Shown here piece by piece: positions 44,529-55,030 of a stretch of 64,000 bases of DNA. How positions within the stretch are numbered: the stretch's first letter is position 1; each line of letters begins with the position of its first letter. The notes below the pieces were generated by a model. The model was given only the letters and a program-made list of their open reading frames with translations. It made no database searches and was not told where the DNA came from. This stretch comes from HGM04593 sp045631905. GTDB lineage: Bacteria; Bacteroidota; Bacteroidia; Bacteroidales; Bacteroidaceae. Made by a program: the position numbers and the translations under genes. The DNA lies in contig JAZQVO010000037.1 of NCBI GenBank assembly GCA_045631905.1, positions 1 to 64,000 of the forward strand. Direction: 5' to 3'.

Positions 44529-47500
44529 ATGAAGAGCAAGAAGGTAACAAAAACGGTTCTGCGTGTGCTACTCGCAGTTATACTCGCCCCGATAATACTA
44601 TTGTGGGTGGTTGTCGGCTTGCTATATATTCCACAAATACAGCAACTTGCAAAGGAGAGAGTTATAACCCACCTGTCCCAACACAGCGACTTCGACCTAT
44701 CGGTTGGCAACATAAATATCACTTTCCCTTTAAATATTAAAATAGAAGATTTCGCACTATCCAAAGAGAGCACGCTCGTAACAAGAGGCGAGAGGCTCTC
44801 CATAAGCCTGCAACCACTGTCGATACTCAAAGGAGAGATTGAGGCCAACTACATTCTGCTCGAGAACACGACCTTCGACACGGGAACATTAATAGAGGGA
44901 ACAAACATCGCCGGAGAGATAGGTGTTTTAAGGACTGTGGCAAGAGGAGCAGACCTTATAAACCACACCGTGGATATAAGACAAATTCACCTGTACAACG
45001 GCAACATAGCCATAAGTTCAAGAGAGGCCGAGGAGGAGAAAGAGAGCGTGTCGGCACCCTTCGACTGGACATTTGCTCTGCATAAAGGAAATTTCGAAAA
45101 TTTCGCAATATCCTTTTGCATGCCCAAGGATACGATGCACATTACAGCCACAGCCGGGCAACTCACGCTCAACGGAGCAACGGCCGATGTTGCAAACAAT
45201 AGTTACAGCCTTAAAAACATTACCCTTACGAAGGGAGAAGCCACATACCGGCACGGAACACTCACAAGAGAAGAGGCTCCGTTGCAAAACATTGTTATAA
45301 AAGAGATTAACATCACAGGCAACAATATACTCTACTCCACCCGCTCGACACAAGCCGACATAAGCAAATTTATGTTTGAACAAGAGGGGGGTATAATACT
45401 AACCGAGGGAACATGCAGTATATGCTCGGATAGCACACACATAAACATAAAGCAGGTAAATTTACAAAGCTCAAACGGCTCGTTCATAGAGGGAAGCGCA
45501 AAACTGCCCCTCTCCCTGCTACACAACAGCCCCGACACCGGCATCACCACCTCCTTAAAAAGCTTTATAGACAAGCGCGATGCAACAGCGTTCATCTCTC
45601 GTGAACAGCAACGCACACTGCGCACCCTCCCCGACTCCCTGCTGAAAACAAAAATACAGCTACACGGTACCACAAACCATTTAGTGCTCGACACAGCCTA
45701 CATCTCCATACCCACAATAACAGAGATAACAGCAAGGGGTAGCTCAACAAACATCGACAACCCCAAAAAAAGGAAAGCCCAAATAGAGATAAACGGCTAC
45801 ATAAGCAACAAATTGATATCGCCAAGCGACACCGCCCTACAAAAAATAGAAATTAACGGTAACGGCAACATAAAAGAGAGCCTATGCTTTGCCGACATTA
45901 AAATAAAAAGCGACGGACAAATATCGTTGCTCGGGACCTATGAATCGGAGAAGAAAATATACGACATATTATTAAAGAGCGACAAATTTAACCTTGCCCA
46001 CACGCTCCCCGAAGTACCGCTGAACAACATCAGCATGAACATGACACTTTCGGGCATGGGCACCGACATATTCGACAAAAACACATACTACCAATTAACA
46101 GCAAAGATTGACACACTTGTATATAACAACGGAGCAACGGGCAACATACACTTAAACGCCTGTCAGATAGATTCAAAGGCAAACATAATACTGCATAGCA
46201 ACAACGAGAAGAGCCTCCTGTCGCTCATCGCAAACTACGATATCGATGATACACACATTGCGGGTAACGCACTCATAGACGTTGATAAACTGCAACTCGA
46301 CAGCTTGGGAGCAAGCGAGCAACCGGCAAGTTGCGGTATGAAGATAAAGATAGAGGGGTACACCGACCTGCAAGAGACACACCGCCTCGCACTCAACGCC
46401 GACGATATATTTATCAACACACAAGAAAGAGACTACAAACCGGCCCCTCTCTCGGTAGAGCTTGCCACCGCACCCACCGCATCACATGCAAGGGCAAACA
46501 ATGGCGACTTTAAATTTTCGGGCACCACCGACTGCGGTTACAAGCACCTGACATCACAAATAGAGAAGATAGCAGAGATGCTCAACAAAGCACGCACCTC
46601 GGAAAAATTAATCTATTACGCAACAGATTTTGAGCAACAGCTACCCGAATTTGAGCTTACGTTAGAGTGTGGAAGAGATAATATGCTCCACAACTTCGCA
46701 AGCATGAATGGTTTTGAATTTACATCTCTCGACCTGCGTTGCCAAACAGACACCGCAAAAAGAGTGCAAAGCCGGGGAGCGATATATAACCTGAGAACAG
46801 CCGATGTCAAGCTCGACACCATACGCTTATTCACAAAACAGGAGGGTGAAAACATTAAATATTTTGCAGGCGTACGTAGCAGTGCCACCACCGCCGAGAA
46901 TAAAAAACAAAATTTCAACGCAACGCTGTACGGCAACCTCAACAGAGACACACTCGACACAAATATAACCCTCACAGGTAACGATAAGGAGAACCGTTCG
47001 TACATAGGCTTCAACACCCTGCTGTGCCCCGAGGGGCTCGACATAAGCATCAAGCCCCAAGCAAAAGTATTCGGCAACGAAATAACCATAAACAGCGACA
47101 ACTACATAAAGATAGGCAAAAACGAAAAGATTGAGGCAGGAGTGAAAGCCACCGACAACAATAATGCCGGCCTGCACTTTTACACCACCGACGACAGCCT
47201 GGCAACACAAGATATAAGCCTCGAAATTTTCAACATCGACCTTAAAACTTTGACCGAGAAGATGCCCTTTGCGCCCAACCTTGCAGGAACACTATACAGC
47301 GACATACACTACCGCAAAGAGGCGACCGACATGATGTTCAGCGGAGATATCCGATGCGACAGCCTTTCGTACGAAGGAAGCTATCTGGGTAACGAATATC
47401 TGGAAACCACATACCTGCCAAGAAAGAATATGAGCCACTACCTCTCACTCATGCTACACCACAACGACGAAGAGGTTATAAACATAAGTGGCGACTATTA

Positions 47501-49067
47501 CAACGACAACAATATCAAAAGCGAAGCAACCATCAACCGCCTGCCGTTAAAGCTGGCAAATGCGTTCATGCAGGGTAGCAACATGAATGTAGACGGGTAC
47601 ATCGATGGAGAGCTCTCGCTGGTCGGTCAGCTCACCACCCCTACATCAAACGGATACATAATATTCGATTCTGTAAGCATAGATGCTCCGTTGCTCGGTA
47701 GCAGGCTCCAACTGCACAAAGAGCGCGTGAACATCGAAGATAGCAAACTACTCTTCGACAAACTCAAAATTTATGCAAAAGGCAACACCCCGTTCCTTGT
47801 AAACGGCAATATAGATATAGCAAATATCGCAAACCCCGTGTTTAACCTAAGAATGCAGGCCAAAGATTACGAGCTAATAAATGCACCACGTCAAAAAAAC
47901 TCCATAATATACGGAAACCTCACGCTCGACATAAACTCGCTAATATCGGGGCCCCTGCAATCGCTCAGAATGTATGGAGCAGCCACAGTACTCGGCAAGA
48001 GCAATATAACTTATGTGATGCACGACAACGGCATCGCAACGAACAACGAACTCGACGGGCTTGTGGAGTTTGTAAATTTCAAAGATACCACCACTGTTGC
48101 TACCACCGAGGAGACACTCGATTTAGGCAATATAACCATGGCCATGACACTTAACATAGAGGAAGGTGCATGGATAAACGCCGACCTCGATGCAAACAGA
48201 AACAGCTACATAAACCTGCAAGGTGGCGGGCAGTTGAACCTGGGATACACCAACACAAACGGGCTCAGCCTGACAGGACGATATACCCTTAACAACGGCG
48301 AGATGAAGTACAGCCTGCCTATAATACCACTTAAAACATTTAGTATTATACCCGGCAGTTATGTAAACTGGACAGGCGACATAATGAACCCCACACTCAA
48401 CATAACCGCACTCGAAAGGGTTGTAGCCGCCGTATCCTTAGACGAGGGCAAGAGCCAACCGGTAGCATTTGATGTGGGGTTGGTACTTAGCAACACGCTC
48501 GACAACATGGAGCTCGGCTTCACCCTCCGTGCACCCGAAAACGCCAACGTACAAGACGAGCTCGACAGGCTCGATGCCGAGACACTCAACAAATATGCAG
48601 TAACCATGCTCATAACAGGTGCATACGTGGGAAGCAGCGGAGGATTAACCGTCTCCAACGCTCTTACATCGTTCCTCGACGCAAAGATAAACGACCTTGC
48701 AGGAGATGCCATGAAAGATGTGAGCATAAACGTGGGAATAACCGATGTTGAAAACAAAGATACAGGCGGTTCGTACATGAATTATAGTTTCAGCTTTGCA
48801 AAACGGTTCTGGAACGACAGGCTCACCATAGTTATAGGAGGCGAGGTTAATAGCGGAGCACACCCCGAGGGTGAGCAAAGTTTCATAAACAACGTCTCGT
48901 TAGAGTGGCGCATAACACCCGAAGGCAACCGCTACCTGCGCCTCTTCTATGACAAAAATTACGAATCGATACTCGAAGGCGAAATAACAGAAACAGGCAT
49001 AGGATATGTATACAAGCGCAAGTTCAACAACCTTGGCGAGTTGCTATACATAAGACGAAAAGAGTAA
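44529..49067 (+). CDS. tamB: TamB-like translocation/assembly protein (DUF490)
   Basis: 1512 residues from the ATG at 44529 (MKSKKVTKTVLRVLLAV). An N-terminal anchor (VLLAVILAPIILLWVVVGLL) is followed by an AsmA/TamB-like beta-helical body and the DUF490 C-terminus (LGGGQLNLGYTNT-like stretch, then GEMKYSLPIIPLKTFSIIPG and SFAKRFWNDRLTIVIGGEV). TamB-type proteins span the periplasm and move phospholipids or assist outer-membrane protein assembly with a TamA-type barrel. The partner gene follows 30 bp downstream, supporting the assignment. Confidence 0.88.
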   Translation: MKSKKVTKTVLRVLLAVILAPIILLWVVVGLLYIPQIQQLAKERVITHLSQHSDFDLSVGNINITFPLNIKIEDFALSKESTLVTRGERLSISLQPLSILKGEIEANYILLENTTFDTGTLIEGTNIAGEIGVLRTVARGADLINHTVDIRQIHLYNGNIAISSREAEEEKESVSAPFDWTFALHKGNFENFAISFCMPKDTMHITATAGQLTLNGATADVANNSYSLKNITLTKGEATYRHGTLTREEAPLQNIVIKEINITGNNILYSTRSTQADISKFMFEQEGGIILTEGTCSICSDSTHINIKQVNLQSSNGSFIEGSAKLPLSLLHNSPDTGITTSLKSFIDKRDATAFISREQQRTLRTLPDSLLKTKIQLHGTTNHLVLDTAYISIPTITEITARGSSTNIDNPKKRKAQIEINGYISNKLISPSDTALQKIEINGNGNIKESLCFADIKIKSDGQISLLGTYESEKKIYDILLKSDKFNLAHTLPEVPLNNISMNMTLSGMGTDIFDKNTYYQLTAKIDTLVYNNGATGNIHLNACQIDSKANIILHSNNEKSLLSLIANYDIDDTHIAGNALIDVDKLQLDSLGASEQPASCGMKIKIEGYTDLQETHRLALNADDIFINTQERDYKPAPLSVELATAPTASHARANNGDFKFSGTTDCGYKHLTSQIEKIAEMLNKARTSEKLIYYATDFEQQLPEFELTLECGRDNMLHNFASMNGFEFTSLDLRCQTDTAKRVQSRGAIYNLRTADVKLDTIRLFTKQEGENIKYFAGVRSSATTAENKKQNFNATLYGNLNRDTLDTNITLTGNDKENRSYIGFNTLLCPEGLDISIKPQAKVFGNEITINSDNYIKIGKNEKIEAGVKATDNNNAGLHFYTTDDSLATQDISLEIFNIDLKTLTEKMPFAPNLAGTLYSDIHYRKEATDMMFSGDIRCDSLSYEGSYLGNEYLETTYLPRKNMSHYLSLMLHHNDEEVINISGDYYNDNNIKSEATINRLPLKLANAFMQGSNMNVDGYIDGELSLVGQLTTPTSNGYIIFDSVSIDAPLLGSRLQLHKERVNIEDSKLLFDKLKIYAKGNTPFLVNGNIDIANIANPVFNLRMQAKDYELINAPRQKNSIIYGNLTLDINSLISGPLQSLRMYGAATVLGKSNITYVMHDNGIATNNELDGLVEFVNFKDTTTVATTEETLDLGNITMAMTLNIEEGAWINADLDANRNSYINLQGGGQLNLGYTNTNGLSLTGRYTLNNGEMKYSLPIIPLKTFSIIPGSYVNWTGDIMNPTLNITALERVVAAVSLDEGKSQPVAFDVGLVLSNTLDNMELGFTLRAPENANVQDELDRLDAETLNKYAVTMLITGAYVGSSGGLTVSNALTSFLDAKINDLAGDAMKDVSINVGITDVENKDTGGSYMNYSFSFAKRFWNDRLTIVIGGEVNSGAHPEGEQSFINNVSLEWRITPEGNRYLRLFYDKNYESILEGEITETGIGYVYKRKFNNLGELLYIRRKE

Positions 49068-49097
49068 AGATAACCTGCACACAAAAAGATTAACAGA

Positions 49098-51407
49098 ATG
49101 AAGAAAAGCATCATATATCTCATAATTGCAGTCGTGTCTGCCTCATGCTCCACCACACGATACATCGAAGATGGCGAACAGCTCTACACCGGAATAAAAA
49201 AGATAGAGATAACAGGCGAGAAGGAGTTTGCATCGTCGCCCACCGGACAGCAAGCGATAGAGGAGATAATATCGGCACTCGACTGCCCGCCAAACGGCTC
49301 GATAGCCGGCAGTTCAACACACAAGTGGTTCCCGTTCGGGCTGTGGTGGTACAATGCCATGTACAACAAAAAAAGCAAAGCAGGACGCTGGCTGTTCGAC
49401 ACCTTCGGGCGAGCCCCGGTGCTCATCTCGACAGTAAACCCGCGTCTGCGCACACAGGTAGCCGACAACATACTCGACTACTATGGCTATTTTAACGGAA
49501 AGGTGACAGAAGAGACTGTTACCGACAAGAGAAACCCCAAAAAAGCAAAAATAATATACCGCATAACACTGCACGAGCCCTACCGATACGACAGCATAGA
49601 ATATCGCGGGTTCAAAGGCGGTGCCGACAGCCTTATACACGCAACGAAGAACCAATCTTTCGTGAAAAAGGGCGAACAATTCAGTGCCGACAACCTCGAG
49701 AAAGAGAGGGAGAGAATAAACAAACTGTTCAGGAACAACGGTTATTACTATTATCAACCCTCGTTCACCAAAATATTTGCCGACACAATAAACAACCCCG
49801 GGCATGTATCGTTGCGCATAGAACCCAGCAAAGGCCTGCCAGCCGAGGTTGAACAGCCATACAAGATAGGCAAACTGAATATTCAGGTCTCGAAAAACAG
49901 CACCACAGCAAAGGGAGAGGGATACGACACGCTCAAATGGCGAGATATTACCTACATATATAAAGGAAAAAAACAACCCGTACGTGCAGGAACCATGGTG
50001 CGCAATATATTTTTGCGCCCGGGCGACACCTTTTCACAGGAGCTACAACAGAGGTCGTTGCAACAACTGAACATGATGAATATCTTTGGAAGCACAAACT
50101 TCAACTACACTCGACGTGGCGAGAGCGACACACTCGACCTCAATGTAACAGCACAGCTCGACAAGCCATACGATCTCACCTTTGAACTTAACGTCACATC
50201 GAAAAGCAACAGCCAGATAGGCCCCGGTAGCAAAATAAGCCTCTCGAGAAAAAACCTCTTTCGAGGAGGTGAGACACTTACTTTGAGCCTGAAAGGCTCG
50301 TATGAATGGCAAACAGACGACAACACCATAAACGACAAAGACCTTATAAACTCGTGGGAGATGGGAGCCGACCTCTCGCTCACCTGGCCACGCCTTTTCT
50401 TCCCCCTTGTACAGCGTCGATACCTGCGAGTACCCTCATCGACATCTTTAAGGATATATGCCGACAGGTTAAACCGTTCGGGCCTCTTCCGCATGGTGCA
50501 TGTGGGAGGAGAAGCCACATACAAAATATTTACAAAAAGCACCACAACACACACGATAACCCCCTTGCGCCTCACATTCGACATGTTGCGCAACACATCG
50601 GCAACATTCGATGCCATAGTAGCCGAGAACCGCGCCTTACAGCACAGCTTCCGCGACCAATTTATACCAGCCGTGCAATACACCTTTACATACGATAACA
50701 CAAACACAAGGCACCGCAACAAGAGTTATTTCGAAGGGTCGGTCACCACGGCAGGCAACATCACCTCGCTCGCTTTGTGTGCAACGGGTAAAAAATGGAG
50801 CGAGAAAAACAAAGAGCTCTTCGACAACCCCTACGCGCAATTTGTGAAAGCAACAGCCGAGCTAAGGCAATTATACAGAATAAGTTCAAACAAATATATT
50901 GCCACACGCATAATGCTTGGCATTATCCACAGCTACGGCAACGCCGAGTATGCACCATACAGCGAGCAATTTTACATAGGTGGCGCAAACAGCCTGCGTG
51001 CATTCACGGTGCGCACCGTGGGGCCCGGCAGTTACCACCCCTCGAAGGAGACACGCTACTCCTACCTCGACGAGACAGGAACACTCAAATTCGAGATGAA
51101 CATAGAGTACCGTTTCAGGCTCTTTGCCGAGTTACATGGTGCCCTTTTTGCAGATGCCGGTAACATCTGGCTCATGAAGAAAGACGAGAGCAGGCCGGGT
51201 GGAGAATTTAGAACAAGCAACTTCGCAAGAGATATTGCGCTGAACACAGGCTTCGGCGTGCGATACGACCTTGAATTTCTTGTGCTCCGCCTCGACTTTG
51301 GCCTTGGCCTGCACGCCCCCTACAAGACCAACAAAAAGGGTTATTTCAACCTCAACCCCTTTGGGAACGGTTTTGCATGGCATTTTGCGATAGGTTATCC
51401 GTTTTAG
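49098..51407 (+). CDS. tamA: TamA/BamA-like outer-membrane barrel protein, lipoprotein
   Basis: 769 residues with a lipoprotein-like signal (MKKSIIYLIIAVVSASCSTT). POTRA-like repeats at about 30-330 (FSADNLEKERERINKLFRNN, LRIEPSKG) are followed by the surface-antigen barrel with the family motif IGGANSLRAF near residue 630 and a C-terminal FAIGYPF-type aromatic end. The lipidated form is typical of Bacteroidota TamL-like proteins that pair with TamB. Cotranscribed with tamB. The bidirectional hairpin at 51458-51497 ends the transcript. Confidence 0.88.
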   Translation: MKKSIIYLIIAVVSASCSTTRYIEDGEQLYTGIKKIEITGEKEFASSPTGQQAIEEIISALDCPPNGSIAGSSTHKWFPFGLWWYNAMYNKKSKAGRWLFDTFGRAPVLISTVNPRLRTQVADNILDYYGYFNGKVTEETVTDKRNPKKAKIIYRITLHEPYRYDSIEYRGFKGGADSLIHATKNQSFVKKGEQFSADNLEKERERINKLFRNNGYYYYQPSFTKIFADTINNPGHVSLRIEPSKGLPAEVEQPYKIGKLNIQVSKNSTTAKGEGYDTLKWRDITYIYKGKKQPVRAGTMVRNIFLRPGDTFSQELQQRSLQQLNMMNIFGSTNFNYTRRGESDTLDLNVTAQLDKPYDLTFELNVTSKSNSQIGPGSKISLSRKNLFRGGETLTLSLKGSYEWQTDDNTINDKDLINSWEMGADLSLTWPRLFFPLVQRRYLRVPSSTSLRIYADRLNRSGLFRMVHVGGEATYKIFTKSTTTHTITPLRLTFDMLRNTSATFDAIVAENRALQHSFRDQFIPAVQYTFTYDNTNTRHRNKSYFEGSVTTAGNITSLALCATGKKWSEKNKELFDNPYAQFVKATAELRQLYRISSNKYIATRIMLGIIHSYGNAEYAPYSEQFYIGGANSLRAFTVRTVGPGSYHPSKETRYSYLDETGTLKFEMNIEYRFRLFAELHGALFADAGNIWLMKKDESRPGGEFRTSNFARDIALNTGFGVRYDLEFLVLRLDFGLGLHAPYKTNKKGYFNLNPFGNGFAWHFAIGYPF

Positions 51408-51457
51408 TCTTTATCTCCTCGGCCTCTTTATCTTATTTTTACATAATTACATCTAAA

Positions 51458-51497
51458 CAACGAAAAAGGCCCTTGCTAACAAGGGCCTTTTTCGTTG
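51458..51497. terminator. Bidirectional terminator between tamA and tRNA-Gln
   Basis: Perfect 18-bp arms (CAACGAAAAAGGCCCTTG and its complement) with a 4-nt loop; the stem carries A5 and T5 runs, so it works in both directions. It directly abuts the tRNA 3' end. Confidence 0.85.
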
Positions 51498-51568
51498 TTG
51501 GGCTACCCGGACTCGAACCAGGAAAGGCAGGACCAGAATCTGCAGTGTTACCATTACACCATAGCCCA
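51498..51568 (-). tRNA. tRNA-Gln (CTG)
   Basis: Minus-strand 71-nt cloverleaf starting TGGGCTATGGTGTAATGG with 7-bp acceptor stem (TGGGCTA/TAGCCCA), anticodon loop TTCTGGT (CTG at 34-36) and T-arm CTGGTTCGAGTCCGG. The last pair of the anticodon stem is A-C instead of A-U; otherwise normal. CCA not encoded. Confidence 0.9.
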
Positions 51569-51772
51569 ATTCTCAAATGCGATGCAAAGATACAAAAAAT
51601 ATCTTTAAAAAAAACATTTTCCTCTTTTTTTTGCACAAAAACTACATTTTTTTAGAGCTCTTGCTATGTTTTAGGGTAAAAAGAGCCTATCTTTGTGCTT
51701 AAAGATAAAAATATAGTACGAATTTTAATGCGAAAGGTTAAGTAACAGGTGTAGCATGTATATTAACAAAAA

Positions 51773-51826
51773 GTGTGACATTTTGGCATACAAAACAAAA
51801 ACCACACGCTTGGCACGCTGTTTGTA
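51773..51826 (+). promoter_or_regulatory. Sigma-54-like promoter of rsfS-ftsH-cdsA
   Basis: TTGGCACGCTGTTTGTA (51810-51826) fits the -24 element perfectly; the -12 element has GT instead of GC. GTGTGACA at 51773-51780 is the reverse complement of the TGTCACAC repeats before dnaK. The predicted leader is very short (about 15 nt), a weakness. Confidence 0.5.
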
Positions 51827-51850
51827 CCTTATATTATAAAAAAACGAACC

Positions 51851-52219
51851 ATGCAGAACAATACAGAAGACAAAAAACTGATAGACCAGATAGTAGAGGC
51901 TATACAAGAGAAAAAAGGAAAAGGAGTAACCATAGTAGACATGCTCAATTTAGGAAACAGCATTTGCGACTATTTTGTTATATGCCAAGGAAACTCCCCC
52001 AACCAGGTTGCCGCCATCACCGACTCGGTTGAGGACATGGTGAGAACAGGTTGCAAGCGTAAACCTTATGCAATAGACGGCCTGCGCAATGCACAATGGG
52101 TTGCCATGGACTACGGCAATGTACTTGTACATGTGTTTCTCCCCGATGTACGTGCCTTTTACGACATCGAGCACCTATGGGCCGATGCCAAAATTACAAA
52201 TATACCAGACCTTGATTAA
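51851..52219 (+). CDS. rsfS: Ribosomal silencing factor RsfS
   Basis: 122 residues, normal length. LIDQIVEAIQEKKGKGVTIV at the N-terminus; CDYFVICQGNSPNQVAAITD and the C-terminal MDYGNVLVHVFLPDVRAFYD EHLW region match the Iojap/DUF143 family. It binds L14 of the large subunit and blocks subunit joining in slow growth. First gene of the rsfS-ftsH-cdsA unit, with ftsH starting 2 bp after its stop; the shared sigma-54-like promoter suggests stress control. Confidence 0.95.
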   Translation: MQNNTEDKKLIDQIVEAIQEKKGKGVTIVDMLNLGNSICDYFVICQGNSPNQVAAITDSVEDMVRTGCKRKPYAIDGLRNAQWVAMDYGNVLVHVFLPDVRAFYDIEHLWADAKITNIPDLD

Positions 52220-52221
52220 AT

Positions 52222-54186
52222 ATGGCAGATAATAATAAAAAACCACAATTTAACTTTACATGGTTCTACATAATAGCCGTAGCCGTGTTGATATTCCTCT
52301 ATGTGTTTGGAGGCGGAGGCTCCTCTCTTTCGAAAGAGGTTACAATGTCGGAGTTCACCGAATATATAGAAAAAGGTTATGTATCGAGCATCACAGTGTA
52401 CGACACCGACGATGTAGAGGCTATGATTATCCCCGACTCGGCCAAAAACATCTTCAAAGGCAAAGTAGACAAGATTGGCAAAGAGCCCATGGTTCTTTCA
52501 CGAATAGGCTCAAAAGAGAACTTCGAGAATTTCATTAAAGAACAAAAAGCCGAGGGACACTTTACCGGCACCCTGCAATATGACAAAAAGCCCGACTACT
52601 GGGGAGGGCTTTTGTGGAACGTGTTTCCTATAATTTTATTCATAGGTATATGGATGTTCATCATGCGTCGCATGAGCGGTGGCGGTGGCGGGCAAGGAGG
52701 CGTGTTCAACGTCGGCAAGTCGCAAGCCAAGCTATTTGAAAAGGGCAAAGGCGACCGTATAACATTCAAAGATGTTGCCGGGCAAGAGGGTGCCAAACAA
52801 GAGGTTCAAGAGATTGTAGACTTCTTGAAAAACCCCGGCAAGTACACCGAGCTTGGTGGCAAGATACCCAAAGGAGCACTGCTGGTAGGCCCTCCGGGAA
52901 CAGGTAAGACACTGCTCGCAAAGGCCGTTGCAGGCGAGGCCGAGGTGCCCTTCTTCTCGCTTTCGGGCTCCGACTTTGTTGAGATGTTCGTGGGCGTGGG
53001 CGCATCACGCGTACGCGACCTCTTCCGCCAAGCCAAGGAAAAAGCACCATGCATTGTTTTCATCGACGAGATAGATGCAGTGGGACGCGCACGAGGCAAG
53101 AGCCCTTCGATGAGCGGTAACGACGAGCGCGAAAGCACTCTCAACCAACTGCTTACAGAGATGGACGGTTTCGGCACCAATAGCGGAATAATAATTATGG
53201 CGGCAACAAACCGTGCCGACATTCTCGACAAAGCCCTGTTGCGAGCCGGACGTTTCGACCGACAGATACATGTAGACCTGCCCGACCTCAACGAGCGTAA
53301 AGCAATCTTTGGCGTGCATCTGCGCCCGTTGAAGCTGGACCCCTCGGTAGATGTTGATATTCTTGCTCGCCAGACACCCGGTTTCTCGGGTGCCGACATT
53401 GCCAACGTGTGCAACGAAGCGGCACTTATAGCAGCCCGCAACAGCAAGCGCGCCGTGGACAAGCAAGATTTCCTCGATGCGGTAGACCGCATAATAGGCG
53501 GTTTGGAGAAAAAGACCAAAGTGATGACCGACAAGGAAAAAGAGACGATAGCCATACACGAAGCCGGCCACGCAACCTTGTCGTGGTTCCTCGAGCATGC
53601 CAACCCCTTGATAAAAGTAACCATAGTTCCCCGCGGACGCGCCTTGGGTGCGGCATGGTACATGCCCGAGGAGCGACAGATAACCACAAAGGAGCAGATG
53701 CTCGACGAGATGTGCGCAATACTCGGCGGACGAGCCGCCGAAGAGTTGTTCACCGGCCACATATCCACCGGTGCCATGAACGACCTTGAACGTGTCACCA
53801 AACAGGCTTATGGCATGATAGCATATGCAGGCATGAGCGACAGACTATCGAACCTCTGTTACTACAACAACAGCGAGTACTCCTTCAACCGCCCATATAG
53901 CGAAAAAACAGCCGAGCTTATAGACAGCGAGGTGCACAAAATGATAAAAGAGCAATATGAGCGTGCAAAAGAGATACTCACCGAGCACAAAGAGGGGCAT
54001 GCACAACTTGCCAAGCTATTAAAGGAAAAAGAGGTTATCTTTGCCGAAGATGTAGAAAACATATTCGGTAAAAGACCTTGGGCCTCTCGTAGCGAAGAGA
54101 TTATAGGCCAAGAGAGCACCCAAGAGAGCATACCCGAGGAGACAGACAACACAGAACAAACCACAAATACCAATAACAATGAATAA
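52222..54186 (+). CDS. ftsH: ATP-dependent zinc metalloprotease FtsH
   Basis: 654 residues. Two membrane helices (FYIIAVAVLIFLYVFG near residue 16; LLWNVFPIILFIGIWMFIM near 130) flank a periplasmic domain. Walker A GPPGTGKT near 221, Walker B CIVFIDEID, second region of homology, and zinc site HEAGH near residue 447. It extracts and degrades membrane and regulatory proteins such as short-lived assembly factors. Starts 2 bp after rsfS and overlaps cdsA by 8 bp, so the three are translationally linked. Confidence 0.97.
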   Translation: MADNNKKPQFNFTWFYIIAVAVLIFLYVFGGGGSSLSKEVTMSEFTEYIEKGYVSSITVYDTDDVEAMIIPDSAKNIFKGKVDKIGKEPMVLSRIGSKENFENFIKEQKAEGHFTGTLQYDKKPDYWGGLLWNVFPIILFIGIWMFIMRRMSGGGGGQGGVFNVGKSQAKLFEKGKGDRITFKDVAGQEGAKQEVQEIVDFLKNPGKYTELGGKIPKGALLVGPPGTGKTLLAKAVAGEAEVPFFSLSGSDFVEMFVGVGASRVRDLFRQAKEKAPCIVFIDEIDAVGRARGKSPSMSGNDERESTLNQLLTEMDGFGTNSGIIIMAATNRADILDKALLRAGRFDRQIHVDLPDLNERKAIFGVHLRPLKLDPSVDVDILARQTPGFSGADIANVCNEAALIAARNSKRAVDKQDFLDAVDRIIGGLEKKTKVMTDKEKETIAIHEAGHATLSWFLEHANPLIKVTIVPRGRALGAAWYMPEERQITTKEQMLDEMCAILGGRAAEELFTGHISTGAMNDLERVTKQAYGMIAYAGMSDRLSNLCYYNNSEYSFNRPYSEKTAELIDSEVHKMIKEQYERAKEILTEHKEGHAQLAKLLKEKEVIFAEDVENIFGKRPWASRSEEIIGQESTQESIPEETDNTEQTTNTNNNE

Positions 54187-55012
54187 ACTACTTGTACGAG
54201 TTATCACCGGAGCACTTTTCGGAATAATTCTTTTGAGCGCCATACTTTACGGGCACACCTCATTCGGAGCATTGTTTACAATAGTTACAATGTTGTCTGT
54301 CAATGAATTTTGCAACCTTATACACGAATACAAGAAGACCACATTCAGCACCATCATCGCTGTGCTGGGCGGTGGCTACCTCTTCTTCGCGCTATACGGC
54401 AAAACCCACTTGGGAATAACAAACACCACATTGCTGTTTGCCCCCTATGCCTTCTTGCTCGCCTACACATTTATTCGCGAGCTATACAGCAAAGAGAACA
54501 ACTCGCTCGACAACTTTGCCTATTTTGCCCTCTCTCAAATATATGCGGCGCTCCCCTTTGCGCTCTTGAACATACTATCGACCGTGGGCGCAACAGGCAG
54601 TACATATAATTATGCTCTCCCCTTGTCGATATTCATATTTATATGGTGCAACGACACAGGAGCCTTCTTTGCAGGTAGCACCATGGGCCGACACAAAATG
54701 TGGGAGCGCATATCGCCCAAAAAAACATGGGAAGGCTTTGCCGGCGGAACCATCGCGGCACTCATCGCCGCCTACGTGCTGTCGCTTTTCTTCACACAAC
54801 TTGCGTTGTGGCAATGGCTTGGCATGGCAATAGTTGTGGTTGCAGGTAGCACATACGGCGACCTCATCGAGTCGCGCATGAAACGCGAGATGAACATAAA
54901 AGACTCGGGTAACATTCTCCCCGGTCATGGAGGCATTCTCGACCGCTTCGATAGCACTATTCTTGCTACACCGCTTGCCATGGTGTACCTTGCGCTTATC
55001 GGCATATTATAA
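54179..55012 (+). CDS. cdsA: Phosphatidate cytidylyltransferase CdsA
   Basis: 277 residues with about eight hydrophobic segments. The family signature GDLIESRMKREMNIKDSGNI then LPGHGGILDRFDS near residues 226-260 is intact; WCNDTGAFFAGSTMGRHKMW before it is also conserved. It makes CDP-diacylglycerol from phosphatidate and CTP, the branch point of phospholipid synthesis. Overlaps ftsH by 8 bp; the transcript ends at 55031-55070. Confidence 0.95.
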   Translation: MNKLLVRVITGALFGIILLSAILYGHTSFGALFTIVTMLSVNEFCNLIHEYKKTTFSTIIAVLGGGYLFFALYGKTHLGITNTTLLFAPYAFLLAYTFIRELYSKENNSLDNFAYFALSQIYAALPFALLNILSTVGATGSTYNYALPLSIFIFIWCNDTGAFFAGSTMGRHKMWERISPKKTWEGFAGGTIAALIAAYVLSLFFTQLALWQWLGMAIVVVAGSTYGDLIESRMKREMNIKDSGNILPGHGGILDRFDSTILATPLAMVYLALIGIL

Positions 55013-55030
55013 AAAAGAGAGATACACTAT

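Noticed and set aside
52806..53801. 331-codon minus frame antisense to ftsH
   Set aside because: Shadow of ftsH; serine/arginine-rich low-complexity product.
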